A stretch of 64,000 nucleotides of DNA, taken from Picochlorum sp. 'celeri' (taxonomy: Eukaryota; Chlorophyta; Trebouxiophyceae). Shown piece by piece: positions 22,148 to 33,880 of the stretch. The stretch spans positions 434,001-498,000 of the forward strand of contig JAACMV010000018.1 of the NCBI GenBank assembly GCA_010909725.1, written 5' to 3'. Each line of letters begins with the position of its first letter. Positions within the stretch are counted from its first letter, which is position 1. The notes beneath the pieces are model-generated. The model saw only the letters and a list, made by a program, of their open reading frames with translations, did not search any database and had not been told where the DNA came from. A program made the translations under genes and the position numbers.

Positions 22148-25078
22148 ATGTCACATGTAGATGGGAACGCGGCTGATGCTGAGAAGGTGTCGTTGCCCGA
22201 GAAAGGTACAAAGGGTGAGCCTTCTCCAAAGACATTGCAAAAGGATGGGGAGAAGAAGGGGACACTGAGCGCATTGTGGAGCAAAAGTAAAAAGAAGAAA
22301 TCGATGGTTGTCATTGATATGACAATGGATGATGGCGATGTTGCTGAAGAGAAGAAGGATGGTGGTGACACTGTTGAAGAGAAGAGGGATGATGTTGAGG
22401 ATTTTACAATTCAAAAGTGTCATGAATTTGATTTGATTCGTCCGAAGGATTCCCCAATGGAAGAGAAGAAGGATGATTCACAGGTTGTTGCAGATGAGGC
22501 GGGAAAAGACGAGGCAGTGCACTCGGATTCCAAGAAGAGGAAGCGCTCAACGTTGCCTGATGCTGCGCTGAGCGATCTGGAGGAGGCTTTCAAAACTGAT
22601 CCCTTCCCATCGCAGCATGTGAAGACTGCACTGGCGGAGAAGCATAATTTGGATTTCAAACGAGTTTCGAATTGGTTTGATAGGAGAAGGAAGACTGCTC
22701 GGTTGGCCGGAGATTTGTCTGAACAAAAGAGTTGTAGTGCCAAGGGTACTACCACGTGCGAGGCACCAGCATTTGAAGAAAATAAAGGGAATGATTCTGT
22801 GGAGAAGGGTCAAGAGAAGACACAATCTTGCGTGAGCGATGCATGGTTGATGGAGAGGATTGGGGTTACCAGAGGGGATTTGGAGGCTGAAGCAAAGCAG
22901 TTACGAGAGAGGGGTTTGCTCGATCCGTTGGTCGACATCAAGACAGTCAAAGATGGTATGGAATACTCAGAGTCGAATCTCTGCAAGCTTGTTGTCGGGC
23001 AGCGCTGCACACTGAGTGAACTTGTCTCTATGCTGCATCCTGTGTTTACATTGAATCAACCACAGGAGGACGCGTTGCGATGTTCTATTGTCGACTTGAT
23101 GGTGCGAAAGACCTATGATCCTGTTAATAAATCGTTAGAGAAACTGCAATGGCTTGAGTGGAAGAATGAGGATAGTGTGGGGAATGGTCTGTGGCAATGG
23201 GAAGCACGAGAGAGAGACACCATCCCAAAATCGTCAAGGACCCATGCTGGTGCTCTGAAACGCCGAGCGAGCAAAGTTTTGGATCGTTTAAAGTGCATTG
23301 AAAATGTGCTGAACTTGGACGAGTCGAAGATGGGGAAAGCGGAGAAGGCCATTGAAAGTTTCAAAAAGACTTCAAGCCTGAAGCAGATGGAAGAGGAGTT
23401 TGAGGCCCAGAAGGCCGCAGAAGCGTCGAAAGAGGCTAAAGAGCGACTGAAAGAAATGACAAATCTTGAAAAGGCAAAGATGGTCCAACAGAAGGAAGAG
23501 GAGCGGCGGATGGCCAAGGAGGCCAAGGAGAGACAGAAGAGGGAACGAGAGGAGGCTCGGGAAAAGGCTGCAGCGGAAAGAGAGGCTGAAAGGCAGAGGA
23601 AGAAAGCTGCAAAAGAAGAAGAGAGATTGCAGAAAAAGCGAGAAAGAGAGATGGAGAAGGTAAAAAAGGCAGAGGAGGCTGGGAAGAACAAGCTCTGCAA
23701 AAAGACTGGTTTCAAGGACCAAGCATCTCTAAATAAGACTGCTGACAAGTTCAAAACATTCTTTGCGAGTGCAACCCCAAAAAGTGAGAGTCGTCGCGAT
23801 GAGGTCATCTCTCCATCCGAAAAGTCAAACCTGTCGTATTATGAGAAGAAGTTTCCAAAGCCTCCTGCTGGAAGCTTTACTCAGCCCCAAATACCTCCCA
23901 AAGCCATCTCGCTGGATGAAAGGCCCGAGCATGTAGATTTGCTGGAACAGTGGAAATGTTTTGTGTCCAAGGCTGGAGAAAAGGCTGCGTCACAGAGAGA
24001 GGAACACAAGAAGAAGTACCTTGGCCTTCCCCCAAGTTGGGCGCAATCTGGTGATGCTCGGGAAAAGGCCCTGGAGCGAATGGAGGAATTGAAAGGGTCT
24101 GGTGTTGAACCAGAGAACATAAAAGTATGGAGAAGAAAATTCATTTGGTTTCCAGCGGACTCAAAAAGACCTCCGTATTATGGCTCCCATTCCCTCACAA
24201 CAGATCAGGTGTCAGCTCGTCGGCCATTTGGTAAAGAACAGAGCTTGGATTACGACGTCATGTCTGATCTTGACTGGGAAGACGAGCCAGAGGGATCATC
24301 TTTGTCAAAAGATTCGCTCGAGTCTGAAGCCGCAAATGAAACAGCAGATGAGGAGGACTCTTTCTTCGTAGCAGATGGCTACTTGTCAGCAGATGAAGGT
24401 ATCCAGCTAGAGGAGCAAGAAGAAGAAGAAGAAGAAGGGGAACCACTCAATTTGGATGAGATTCATTTAGGCACGGACATTGCATCTAAAAGTAATCGAC
24501 AGGCTTGTAGGAAGACTTTGGCGGCATTTTTAGACAAATCAAGGAGGACTGGCAGGCCACTGATCTTGTCACGGGAATCCGTCAATGCCAACGCAAATCA
24601 TGGTGCATGCTTCCATGCAGACAATGCCCTGATTGCAGCATTAGAAATGGATATACTTTTGCCGGGTGCAGTGTTCGAGGTCCCAGCAGACCCGAATGAG
24701 CCAGTGGAAGTCCAAGATACAGCAACTGTTGCATCTCCGGAAGAAGCCAGAAAAGTCGGCGAGCATGCAGCCACTGTGGGAGGTGGCTCACACGCTGATT
24801 TGTTGCCAGACCTCTCTACGTATATCGTGGAAAATGCGGCGTTGACCAAACCAATGCTTATCGAGGGATTTATTAGAAAGCAAGAGGGCAGGAAAATCAC
24901 CAAGAAATGGATTAACGAAGCCATTTCATTACTGGCAACAAGGTCTGGCTCTCAGTGGGTTCTCAAAGATAAGAAGGAATTTGTGCCAGATACATCAGTT
25001 GCGTGCACACCGCAATGTACGCTAAAAGCTCCTCAGACAACAGAGAAGGTTGGGCCAACAAACTCCAAGCAAGAATAA
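22148..25078 (+). CDS. Homeodomain fused to chromatin assembly factor 1 large subunit (FAS1/p150-like)
   Basis: A 976-residue protein read in one exon. Residues about 129-186 form a homeodomain (LPDAALSDLEEAFKTDPFPS, then VSNWFDRRRKTA); the usual Asn51 is Arg (R179). Residues 413-515 form a long Lys/Glu/Arg coiled coil (KER region). A possible PCNA-box-like element, KFKTFF, is near 534. The CAF-1 signature lies at 660-760: RRKFIWFPADSKRPPYYG, RRPFGKEQSLDYDVMSDLDWEDE and an acidic run. A C-terminal winged-helix-like segment (about 900-955, SQWVLKDKKEFV) completes the family plan. CAF-1 loads H3-H4 behind the replication fork. Plant FAS1 and animal p150 have no homeodomain as far as I know. Start set at the ATG at 22148; an in-frame GTG four codons upstream was discounted. 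Confidence 0.85.
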   Translation: MSHVDGNAADAEKVSLPEKGTKGEPSPKTLQKDGEKKGTLSALWSKSKKKKSMVVIDMTMDDGDVAEEKKDGGDTVEEKRDDVEDFTIQKCHEFDLIRPKDSPMEEKKDDSQVVADEAGKDEAVHSDSKKRKRSTLPDAALSDLEEAFKTDPFPSQHVKTALAEKHNLDFKRVSNWFDRRRKTARLAGDLSEQKSCSAKGTTTCEAPAFEENKGNDSVEKGQEKTQSCVSDAWLMERIGVTRGDLEAEAKQLRERGLLDPLVDIKTVKDGMEYSESNLCKLVVGQRCTLSELVSMLHPVFTLNQPQEDALRCSIVDLMVRKTYDPVNKSLEKLQWLEWKNEDSVGNGLWQWEARERDTIPKSSRTHAGALKRRASKVLDRLKCIENVLNLDESKMGKAEKAIESFKKTSSLKQMEEEFEAQKAAEASKEAKERLKEMTNLEKAKMVQQKEEERRMAKEAKERQKREREEAREKAAAEREAERQRKKAAKEEERLQKKREREMEKVKKAEEAGKNKLCKKTGFKDQASLNKTADKFKTFFASATPKSESRRDEVISPSEKSNLSYYEKKFPKPPAGSFTQPQIPPKAISLDERPEHVDLLEQWKCFVSKAGEKAASQREEHKKKYLGLPPSWAQSGDAREKALERMEELKGSGVEPENIKVWRRKFIWFPADSKRPPYYGSHSLTTDQVSARRPFGKEQSLDYDVMSDLDWEDEPEGSSLSKDSLESEAANETADEEDSFFVADGYLSADEGIQLEEQEEEEEEGEPLNLDEIHLGTDIASKSNRQACRKTLAAFLDKSRRTGRPLILSRESVNANANHGACFHADNALIAALEMDILLPGAVFEVPADPNEPVEVQDTATVASPEEARKVGEHAATVGGGSHADLLPDLSTYIVENAALTKPMLIEGFIRKQEGRKITKKWINEAISLLATRSGSQWVLKDKKEFVPDTSVACTPQCTLKAPQTTEKVGPTNSKQE

Positions 25079-25281
25079 CAATACATCAGGCCTTGTTACA
25101 AATTCTCTTTCGCGTAAAATTTTATATTCATAAAAATTGCACGTAACAAGCTTGTAAGTAGTAAGGCGCTTTACGCTACCAGAAAATCGTCTCACTCTGC
25201 GGTTTGCCATAAAATCACCGCCAGTCATCAAAATTGTCGCTACACATATGACCAAAATCCGCAAAAGCAGATGCTCGGTGC

Positions 25282-26318
25282 TTAACCATCGATGGTCCAT
25301 GTCTTCTCGATGAGCATGGTTGGCATCTGCTTGGCAGAGTCGGAATCAGCCAAGTTGGCCTTTGCAGTCACCTTGAGGTCACCTCCTCCTCCGCTTCCAG
25401 AGGTGTTGGTCCACTCGAGAGTTCCATGGCTGGTATTCATGTCATATCCAACCTTGAGCTTGTTGTCATCATCCACCTGGTATGTTCCAGAGACGGACAA
25501 GCTCTCAGTTCCCAAGTTGTAGGCTGGAGCAATCTCGAAATCTCCAGAAGTGTACGTCCACTTGACAGCACAAGAGCGGTGGTTTGGCTTGTCAAAGTTG
25601 CTCAAGTCATATGTCAAAGATGCAGTGTTGTTATCGTCAACAGCGATAATAGCTTCCAAGGAGGAGGCATTGGCCTTGAGAGCGTTCCTGTAGACGAGGT
25701 CCACGCGCTTCTCATTCAAGTTCACGTGGGTGTTGAGTTTCAGGGATGGAGCATGACCAGCGACATCATAGTTGAGCTCGAAACGGTCATTCTTCAATCC
25801 AACCACGAGACCATCAGCAGTCAATCCATCCTTGACCATGGTATCGGCAAGGCGAACCTGCATCACACAAGGGCCAATTCGGTGAGTCGTTGGGTTCCTC
25901 GAGGCACCGAGCAATTTTGGGCGCCACGAGACGCCAGACGTTGGAGAACTTCCGACACCACACGTGTCGACCGGATCGTCCGATTCACAGCCTCGTCCCA
26001 TTAATTATGCTCTTTATGACATATATATCACAGAACATAATAGGGTTGGGCGGGTTAATGTGAAATACGTCCATCATCGGCGATACTGAGTTGCTGATGA
26101 AGCATCATCAAGATGGCGAACTCAGATCTGCCACGACGCACGACCAAACACAGTCGCGTCCGTCTCAAAAGGCGCATAAAATGTTAGAAATACATATAAA
26201 ACGCAGCACGTACATTGATCTCATTGTCGTTGTGGTTGAAACGAAGGTTGCAGGCAGCAGAAACGTCCTGGGCAGAGGTTCCTCCGACGGTCAACACTGG
26301 CTTCACGTCAAACTTCAT
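25282..26318 (-). CDS. OEP24: Outer envelope pore protein 24, plastid
   Basis: OEP24 is a beta-barrel solute channel of the chloroplast outer envelope. Exon 1 is 26214-26318 (35 codons from MKFDVKPVL), the intron 25858-26213 (356 bp, GTACGT...ATGCAG), and exon 2 25282-25857, giving 226 residues, close to the plant length of 213. The match covers the whole barrel: LNYDV, LKLNTHVNLNEKRVDLVY, LTYDL....H.SCAVKWTYTSGDFEIAPAYNLGTESLSVSG, GTLEWTNTS and a terminal K.W..... The frame stays open for some way into the intron, so the 5' exon is easy to miss. No targeting peptide is expected. Confidence 0.88.
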
Positions 26319-26706
26319 ATCGATAGGCTTGATTAATGCAGTTGAATCAAAGATTAAGATAAAAGCGGTTCTGGGCAGTAATAGAACGTATGATGATTTA
26401 AGAATGCCTCTCCGGCCATGTCGGAAATGCAGATGCATCTGGCAGTTGATCTACGTCATGGATGGAGCGATCCTGGCTTGGTCGGTCCAAGCGATGTGTT
26501 GATGGGATGTCGTTCCTAAAGTCCCGATAAGGTGGCGATGCTGTGTCGGAAACTTTGTCTACAGTCATGTTTGTTATAGATCCTCGGGTAAATAGGAAAA
26601 ATACCGTCATTTATATGTTTACAAACCATTGATGGTGCAATCGAAGGGCATGTCAGCGCTCTATAGTGCGGGCGACTGATCGACCCTGGTATCCATGAGT
26701 CTGCTC
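26319..26706. other. Intergenic: OEP24 promoter and ISE2 3' region
   Basis: No gene-like frame or repeat recognised. Confidence 0.4.
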
Positions 26707-29700
26707 TCATGTGATCAGGTCCGAAATGGGGGGCCTGTTCATTCTTCTTGCAGCTGTTCGAGCTGCTGAGCGGAGTGGTGGTAGGAGATGGTCGCAAAAG
26801 GCTGCCTGGCGAAGTGCGTCGACCGTTCTCATGAGCAGTCTTGCAACATCACCGTCATCAAGCTCACAGTCTCCCGTCACCTCTGTCCACCCAAGTCCAG
26901 AAGCCCACGCTTCCACGACGCCTGCCAAGGTATAATCGAGAGGAGTGGGAAAGTCGATTCCTGCTTCAATTTGAGACAATGATAGATCCCTCCGGACTTC
27001 ATCCAGCTGCTCGATAGTCTCAATAACCTGAGAGGAAGGAGCATATGCACTACCAATCATACTTATCCTGCTGACAGCGTCTTCAGCAACAAGCGCCGAT
27101 AATACTGCAGCAAGCTGCGGGGCTGATAGTGTTTGAAGCGACGGGTGGGTCAGGGCAAGCGCCATCCACAGCTCATTTGATCCTCTCAGCTCTCGCGACA
27201 CGAGTCCCAAGGGAGTGAATTCATACTTCATCCAAGTGTCGTCCCCATCTTGGTCCACAGACACTGCATCTGATGGTGCTGAACCGGCTTGTATTTTTCT
27301 TGGATCTCTGATCGCTCCATTTGACTCAAGAACCCGTACAATGTTTTGAAAATCCCTCCAGCTTCCTCCAGTGTGAGACTCTACTTGCTCTCTGATTGCT
27401 GCAGCTTGGTCCATGAGTGAACCTGCCTTGGCAAAAGCCTGAGCTCTCTTTCGAGCTTGCTTTTCGATTTTACTATTACCTTTTAATGCGTCTATTTCAG
27501 CCTTTACTTGCCGAATACGTCTCTTTTGCTCTTCAAGAGCAGAGAGGCCCTCAGCAGAAGGGAACAATGTCTCCAATGAGCTGGCTGCAGGGATACAGGA
27601 CATGATACCCACTGATGTTGAGGAGGAACCCTCCGTCCGGAGTACTCCTTTTGATAAGTTTGTCCACGATTTGGGGGAGAGGGACGATGCGCGAGTGATG
27701 ACTTCATCCACAATGGAGTCCATCTCCCTCTCCTTTCCCACTGCAAGGTCAGAAGGACCAAAAGCGGCTATATTTGGAGGGAATATGATGTAGATATTGT
27801 TATCTGCACCTAAACAGAGGTATTTATCTCCTAGACGCAGGTTTGACATCGCCATCATGTCCTTGTGAATTGACCCATACTCATCCACCCGTCCAACCAG
27901 TAGGGCTGGAAGACTGTACCCTTCATTTATGCTGCTTGCCGATAAATCAATTCCAATAACGCGAGGAATACCTTCCTGTATACAATATTCACGCCTCATC
28001 TTGAATCATACATCTACATTATCGTTGAATCATTCGCAACATACCTCTGATAGAATGGACTCTGCCATGGATCCGCGCTCATCAGTCAACTGCTGCCTGA
28101 GCAATTTCGCAGCTCGTTTCTCCTCTCTGCGCCGACCCTGGAGCTTTTCAAACAATTCGATCGAAGATTCAGAACCTTCGTACGTCTCTTCTGAATCTAT
28201 TCCGGCAGCCGCGAGAATACTCTGTGCTCTCTTCTCTAGTCTCCTAATGTCTCTCAACCGTCTCTTTGTAAAGCTACCCGATAAATACATTGAAAAAGAC
28301 CTGTTCAAAAATTCCTTGGCTTCTCCTAGCGTTCTTGTACGTAATAAATTCAACGCCATGCCATAGTTGGTTGCAAATTTCGATTCCAATGCTTCTGGGC
28401 CACCCTTGAGAATGGTCCACGCGGCGTCTGGGTTGTCCCACCTGCTCTGCACAATAACGCAATGACCCTGACTATCATATCCACGTCTTCCTGCTCTTCC
28501 AGCCATTTGCATAAGTTCATTGTGTCGAAGCAGTGATATAACGTTATCCCTGCGTTTTGATAACGATGTCAGCAATGTTGTCCTTGCCGGCATGTTGATC
28601 CCTGCAGCCAATGTCTCTGTCGCAAACACAACTTTGATCAGTCCCTGCTGATATAATCTTTCAATCAAAAGCTTCCACCCAGGCAAGCATCCGGCGTGAT
28701 GAGCTGCCGCCCCCGCTAAGAGGGCTGGAACAGAATCTTCCTTCACAGCCTCTGGTTGTGTCTCTCGCAACGAATCAACCATGGCACTGATAATAGCCCG
28801 CTCATCATCACTCGTCAACTGTACACCCGACCTAAATATTTTCTTCACCGCGCTCTCGCAATCTTTTCTGCTGAAAATGAACCAGATTGCAGGCAGCAGC
28901 GATTTCTTTGCAAGGGTCGCTACTGTACCTTCAATCGATGGCACTCGTTCTCGTCGTCGCATTTTATGCCATGGATCTGCATTCTCCAACACATCAATCA
29001 ATTCATCCAAGGTTCTAGATTTGACACTTTGAAGAGATGCATTCCTCCGGCCAGTCACCACCTCTTCCTCTGCTGTATCCCATCTCCCCCATGTGGAAGA
29101 CCCTCCCCAAGAAAGGTCATCATCGTCACTCTGCCATGACGACAATGACCCAGCGAGAGACTCAACTCTCGAAGAAGGAGGGATCAATCGGGGATTCAAA
29201 CCTGCATCGTTGGAATCCAAAAGCGGCAGCATGGTCACCTCACCCTCACCAGGGCTCAAACAAAAATGCCATTGCAAAGGCACAGGTCGAAATTTCGTGA
29301 CTATGGTCGCACATGGGCCATGCACTTCCGAAATCCACCCACTAATATCATACGGATTCCGCACGGTTGCCGACATGGCCAGTACCAGGACATCAGGGGG
29401 CAAGTTGATGATGGACTCTTCCCACACACTTCCTCTTCCCGGATCCCCCAAATAGTGGCATTCATCAAACACGAGCAACTTGACACCATCCAGCCTATTC
29501 TGCGATTGATTCGTTTTCTTCGCAATACGCTGTTCCAAGGACACCCCGTCCTCCTCCACCTCCTCTTCTTCCACTCTGTACAACATGTTCCGAAGAATCT
29601 CAGTGGTCATGACAACAATGCGACCACCAGGATTGATCGACGCATCCCCCGTCTGTAGCCCAGCATCATCCACTCCAAATCTACCTCTCATTTCCATCAA

Positions 29701-30309
29701 CTTTTGGTTCGACAATGCCTTGAGCGGTGTCGTATAAATCACCTTGCCACCCTGTTCTAAAAAGTACGTGGCAGCTGCCTCTGCAATCGCCGTCTTCCCT
29801 GCCCCAGTCGGCGCACATACCACCACAGAACGACCACACACAATATGCCGAAACGCTTCTTCTTGAAATGGATCCAAAGGGAATGCGAATCCCTTCAAGA
29901 CATTCTCCACTGTCACTGTCACCTCTGACTCATAAATATCCTCATACACATCACCGTCATCATTACTCTCGTCTCCACTCGCATCATCCAATGAAACATC
30001 ATCTACTGTATCTGCTCTCGTAAATCCTTGCGACTCCCCCTTCTTCTTCTTCTTGTTCTTTTGAAAAGACGATGAATCCTTCCTACCTTTGGAAGAGCGA
30101 GGTGGCCTCCTTCCTGTCCCACTCCCTCCTGCACCACTCTCCTGCATCTTCTTCACTCCTCGCCGACCACGTCCTCCCCTCCCCCGAAACGCACCCATAC
30201 GAAAACCATCCAATGCATCCCTCCTTTGACTCCCCCTTGCCAAGGAGACTGGCAGAGCAGTAGAAACAGCCACACGCCCTAATCCCTTCACTGGACCCAG
30301 CATCCGCAT
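26707..30309 (-). CDS. ISE2: DExH-box RNA helicase ISE2, chloroplast
   Basis: Exon 1 is 28045-30309, the intron 27976-28044 (69 bp, GTATGT...TACAG), and exon 2 26707-27975, giving about 1177 residues (Arabidopsis ISE2 has 1171). ISE2 acts in plastid RNA processing and group II intron splicing and affects plasmodesmata in plants. The N-terminal 130 residues are basic and low-complexity, with a plausible transit peptide. Walker A APTGAGKT lies at 166-173, followed by DECHYL, SATVRN and AGRAGRRGYDSQG. The C-terminal region, with LTPLGLVSRELRG and LTHPSLQTLSAPQLAAVLSALV, is the Ski2/DOB1-type C-terminal domain. It belongs to the Ski2-like superfamily; ISE2 is the best fit by length and C-terminus. 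Confidence 0.9.
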
Positions 30310-30688
30310 CCTATTGGTGTATTAGTACCCTTTATTACCCCGTATTCTCGTTCTAGGATCCAATTGACCTCTCTTACAAGCAGCGTATGCTGTCCGAAGC
30401 CCAGCACATTCTTCTGCCTCCTTTGCACACGTCTTTATATCCTTCTTTTCAACCTATACATGTAATTGAATTAGACATGTCATCGTTATCGCCTGCGAGT
30501 GCGTCATTCTGTAAGAAAAAAGGCACCCAGCCTACGTACTTGAAAGCATTCACTTTCTCTCAAACAATGAACGAGATCTTTTAGCAATCCAGAGCAACTC
30601 TTTGACATATTGAATACATTATAATAGTGATGAGGTAATTGAAACACTCGGCATGTCCTCTGTCTTTCTACATTGTATTTTTACATTG
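30310..30688. other. Intergenic: ISE2 promoter and IMPL1 3' region
   Basis: No feature recognised apart from short low-significance frames. Confidence 0.4.
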
Positions 30689-31903
30689 CTATTCCAATTG
30701 TGCTCCAAAATGCACAGAATACCCTTCAGGAATAAACCATTGACTCAAATCAACACCTCTATCCAACAATTTAGCCGTGACAGGTTCTGTCTTTTCCAAG
30801 ATGGCTTCATGCAGGTACCCATTGGACACCAATACAGATCTATCAAACACACTGAATGCTCGCCCATCCATGGTCGTCACGGTCGCTCCTGCTTCCTCTG
30901 CAATCAATACACCAGCTGCCATATCCCATGGTTTCAGACGATACTCCCAGTATCCATCCGTTATTCCAGAAGCAACGTGGCACATGTCAATAGCTGCTGA
31001 GCCCAACCGTCGAACACCTCTGGTTATATCAGTAAATTCTCTAAACAAGTCAATATTAGCCAACCACGCTTCATCATGTTCATATCCAAATCCAGTTACC
31101 AGCAAAGAACTGCCCAATTCATGCGTTTTACTCACGCGAAGACTCTGCCCATTCATGGTTGCACCACCATTTCTCTTTGCAGAGTACTCGCGCTGGACCC
31201 ATGTCCCTGGACCCCCTGCAAACTCAATCACTACTGCCGCGACTGGAAGGGTGTGCCGTAAACACGCGACACACACGGCAAAACTGGGATAGCCATGCGC
31301 AAAATTTGTCGTTCCATCCAGTGGATCCACACACCACAAATACTCAGAGGACACGTCCCCAGAGACACCCCCTTCCTCCCCAAGAACAGCATGATCTGGA
31401 TAATACTTTCGAATTACTTCCAGTACCGCCTTTTCGCTCGCTGTATCCGTCTCCGTCACCAAATCTGTGGCCCCTTTGAGTGTGATATTTCTTGGCTTAT
31501 CCACAGCACTGCTCACGACAGCAGCACCAGCTCTCGCAGCCTCTTCCGCCACCTTTTGTAATTCATCATTCCCCAATCTCGCTCTGGTCTGAACAACCCC
31601 ACCAATGCGCCCTCTTCCTCTTGCTTTTTCTTTCGTAGACAAGTATTTTCCCTTTGAGAGAAATCCTCCTTTGGATGGCAATGATGACGGCACTGCCATG
31701 GCCAAACTGACAGAATATGATTTTCTACGAGTACTCGAATAGCCAGCATAGCTAGATGATGCTGTAGAAGTTTTGAACACGGTCGTCGTAGCCATCATCA
31801 TTGGCACTGTCTTGCGAGCAAACCCAATTCCTGATCCCAGCGATCGGCAGCGTGTTGTCATACTTGGTATCAAATTCATATATTTTACACAATACGGGAG
31901 CAT
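30689..31903 (-). CDS. IMPL1: Inositol monophosphatase-like phosphatase IMPL1, chloroplast
   Basis: A 404-residue Mg-dependent phosphatase. About 110 N-terminal residues are Ser/Arg-rich with a transit-peptide look. The catalytic fold carries the three family motifs: GEEGG (metal ligand Glu), VDPLDGTTNF (metal ligands Asp) and WEYRLKPWDMAAG. Long stretches match plant IMPL1 rather than IMPL2 or VTC4 (ITGFGYEHD type block, RGVRRLGSAAIDMCHVASGI, FSVFDRSVLVSNG). Substrates in plants include myo-inositol 1-phosphate and other sugar phosphates. It shares a 266-bp divergent upstream region with the transporter gene. Confidence 0.93.
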   Translation of the reverse strand: MLPYCVKYMNLIPSMTTRCRSLGSGIGFARKTVPMMMATTTVFKTSTASSSYAGYSSTRRKSYSVSLAMAVPSSLPSKGGFLSKGKYLSTKEKARGRGRIGGVVQTRARLGNDELQKVAEEAARAGAAVVSSAVDKPRNITLKGATDLVTETDTASEKAVLEVIRKYYPDHAVLGEEGGVSGDVSSEYLWCVDPLDGTTNFAHGYPSFAVCVACLRHTLPVAAVVIEFAGGPGTWVQREYSAKRNGGATMNGQSLRVSKTHELGSSLLVTGFGYEHDEAWLANIDLFREFTDITRGVRRLGSAAIDMCHVASGITDGYWEYRLKPWDMAAGVLIAEEAGATVTTMDGRAFSVFDRSVLVSNGYLHEAILEKTEPVTAKLLDRGVDLSQWFIPEGYSVHFGAQLE

Positions 31904-32169
31904 TGTGAGTCAGGATGGGAATCAGCAGGTCCTCGCGTGTACTTTTTTTAATTCCGATTAATGGGAATTTAGTACATCATCACACATTGTCCTCTACCAG
32001 TGTCCTATATGTATACTAGTATGATTAAGAATATCAATGTTCTTGTTGTTGTTGTTGATCGATGAATAGGTCATGAGGTACTACAGTAGTAGTGCTCCAG
32101 AAAAAGCCATGCTGATTGTTGTTGACTGACTATGAACGATAGAACGATACAAGCTTGTCGTCACACGTC

Positions 32170-33762
32170 ATGAAAGCAAAACGAAGGGATGTATCTGTTG
32201 AAGAAGCGATTGCGCTAGTGGGGGGATTCGGCTTGGCGCAACGAGTGCAACTTCTCTTGTGTGGCCTCTCATGGGCTATTGGTTCTCTGCAGACGTTGAC
32301 CGTCATCTTTGGATCGATTGGTCATCTCAGGGAGACGTATGATCGTATCCAATGTGTGTCATTGGGGGATGATGATACGCCGGAACGCGAGACGTGCGAG
32401 CGAGCGCTGGAAAAGCATAATGTGTGTTTGCTGCCGCGGTCACATTGGGCATATGGAGACTCTGGTCAGACCCTCATGAGCGATTTCGATCTGCTGTGTG
32501 GAAAGCAATGGTTGGCGTATTTCTCTATTATGATGTACTTTGTCGGGTATGTCGCGGGATGCTTTGCGTGGATGGTACTTGCTGATAGGAACCAGCGGCG
32601 CTTGTGCCTAAATTTGGGCAGAATTGCCATGGGGATGTTCAATATCTTGTGCGCCACGGCGCCAGTTTTGTGGCTGTTGCTTGTTTTTCGATTCTTTTTA
32701 GGGATGTCCTTGGCTGTGATGATGATTTCCGCGTTTGTTCTGAGTTATGATGTGATGGGGCAGTCGTGGAAGCCTTATACTGCTTTGGGGCTTCAAGCAG
32801 GCATGGCAGGTGGTCTGTTGGTGGGAGCCATGTTGACATGGATACTGCCTCAGTGGAGGTGGCTGTCTTTTATAGCTGGCGTTTTATCTATAGTATTGAC
32901 AGTGATGACGTGGAGGTTAATGATTGAAAGTCCACAGTGGTTATTGGAGCAGGGTCGAAAAGGCGAAGCCATGTTTGCGATTGCTCACATGGCGCTGTGC
33001 AACCACAGCAAACCTCCTGCGGATGCGCCCTTGGCTGATCCAACGTTAGTATTATCGAATCCCCATAGGGGTGTTATAGATATCATAAAGAATGCACGAC
33101 TGCGTCATAGGATCGTGTTATTAGGGTTCACCTGGGTAGCAACCATGGTGACATATGTGTCCATCATCATGATGTTTGATGCCATTCCTGGTGATACAGG
33201 AACGACATCCTCCGGCATGGAGCTCGCCTTCACTGGGTTTACCTATGAAATACCTGGAATTGCAATAGCAGGTTTACTTGCGGAAAGACTGGGTAGAAAG
33301 TACGCTGCGCTTGCCGCTCTGGTTGAGTGCGGATGCTGTCTGATTGGGTCGAGCATCCTGGGCAGGATGGTCCATGTGCAGCATGCGCTCATCGTTGCAT
33401 CCCGATTCGGCATCGCTGCAGCCGTGTCATCTATACTGATATTATCATGGGAACTGTTCCCGACGATTGTGGTGTATCAAGGCATTGGGCTGCTGCATAT
33501 TGTTGCTTCCTTCACTGTGTGCAGCACCCCATGGTTGGCGTTGGCAGCATTCAATCTAAAGTCTGCACTCGTACCACTTAGTATATGTGGATCGCTCTGC
33601 CTCGGTGCTGCTATCGTCGTCACATTGCTTCCAGAAACCAAAGATGTGCCGATACCGGCGACAATTCAGGATGTGGGTCGAGTGCCTGCCGTTGGAATGG
33701 CTGCAACGACCAGCCATCATCATTCGGCACGGGTGGTTCCAGTCGTCGTTGCCCATGAATGA
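32170..33762 (+). CDS. Major facilitator transporter, SLC22/organic ion type
   Basis: A 530-residue, roughly 12-helix membrane protein. A large loop with several cysteines follows helix 1, as in SLC22 carriers (C..LGDDDTPE..CERAL...CLLP). Family signs are the LADRNQRRLC loop after helix 2, ESPQWLLEQGRKGEA after helix 6, AERLGRKYAAL after helix 8 and LLPETKD after helix 12. SLC22 and OCT-like carriers move organic cations, anions or nutrients; the substrate here cannot be read. Start set at the ATG at 32170; in-frame codons further upstream include no ATG. No intron. Confidence 0.85.
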   Translation: MKAKRRDVSVEEAIALVGGFGLAQRVQLLLCGLSWAIGSLQTLTVIFGSIGHLRETYDRIQCVSLGDDDTPERETCERALEKHNVCLLPRSHWAYGDSGQTLMSDFDLLCGKQWLAYFSIMMYFVGYVAGCFAWMVLADRNQRRLCLNLGRIAMGMFNILCATAPVLWLLLVFRFFLGMSLAVMMISAFVLSYDVMGQSWKPYTALGLQAGMAGGLLVGAMLTWILPQWRWLSFIAGVLSIVLTVMTWRLMIESPQWLLEQGRKGEAMFAIAHMALCNHSKPPADAPLADPTLVLSNPHRGVIDIIKNARLRHRIVLLGFTWVATMVTYVSIIMMFDAIPGDTGTTSSGMELAFTGFTYEIPGIAIAGLLAERLGRKYAALAALVECGCCLIGSSILGRMVHVQHALIVASRFGIAAAVSSILILSWELFPTIVVYQGIGLLHIVASFTVCSTPWLALAAFNLKSALVPLSICGSLCLGAAIVVTLLPETKDVPIPATIQDVGRVPAVGMAATTSHHHSARVVPVVVAHE

Positions 33763-33880
33763 GAGCCGTTAAATTAAATTACCATTAAATTTTACTATTA
33801 TATTTATTAATGCGTCAAACAATTGGGTTGGATCTCTCCATGTGAGCCAATTTTGACATGCCTGCGAAAGAAGAAGAAGC

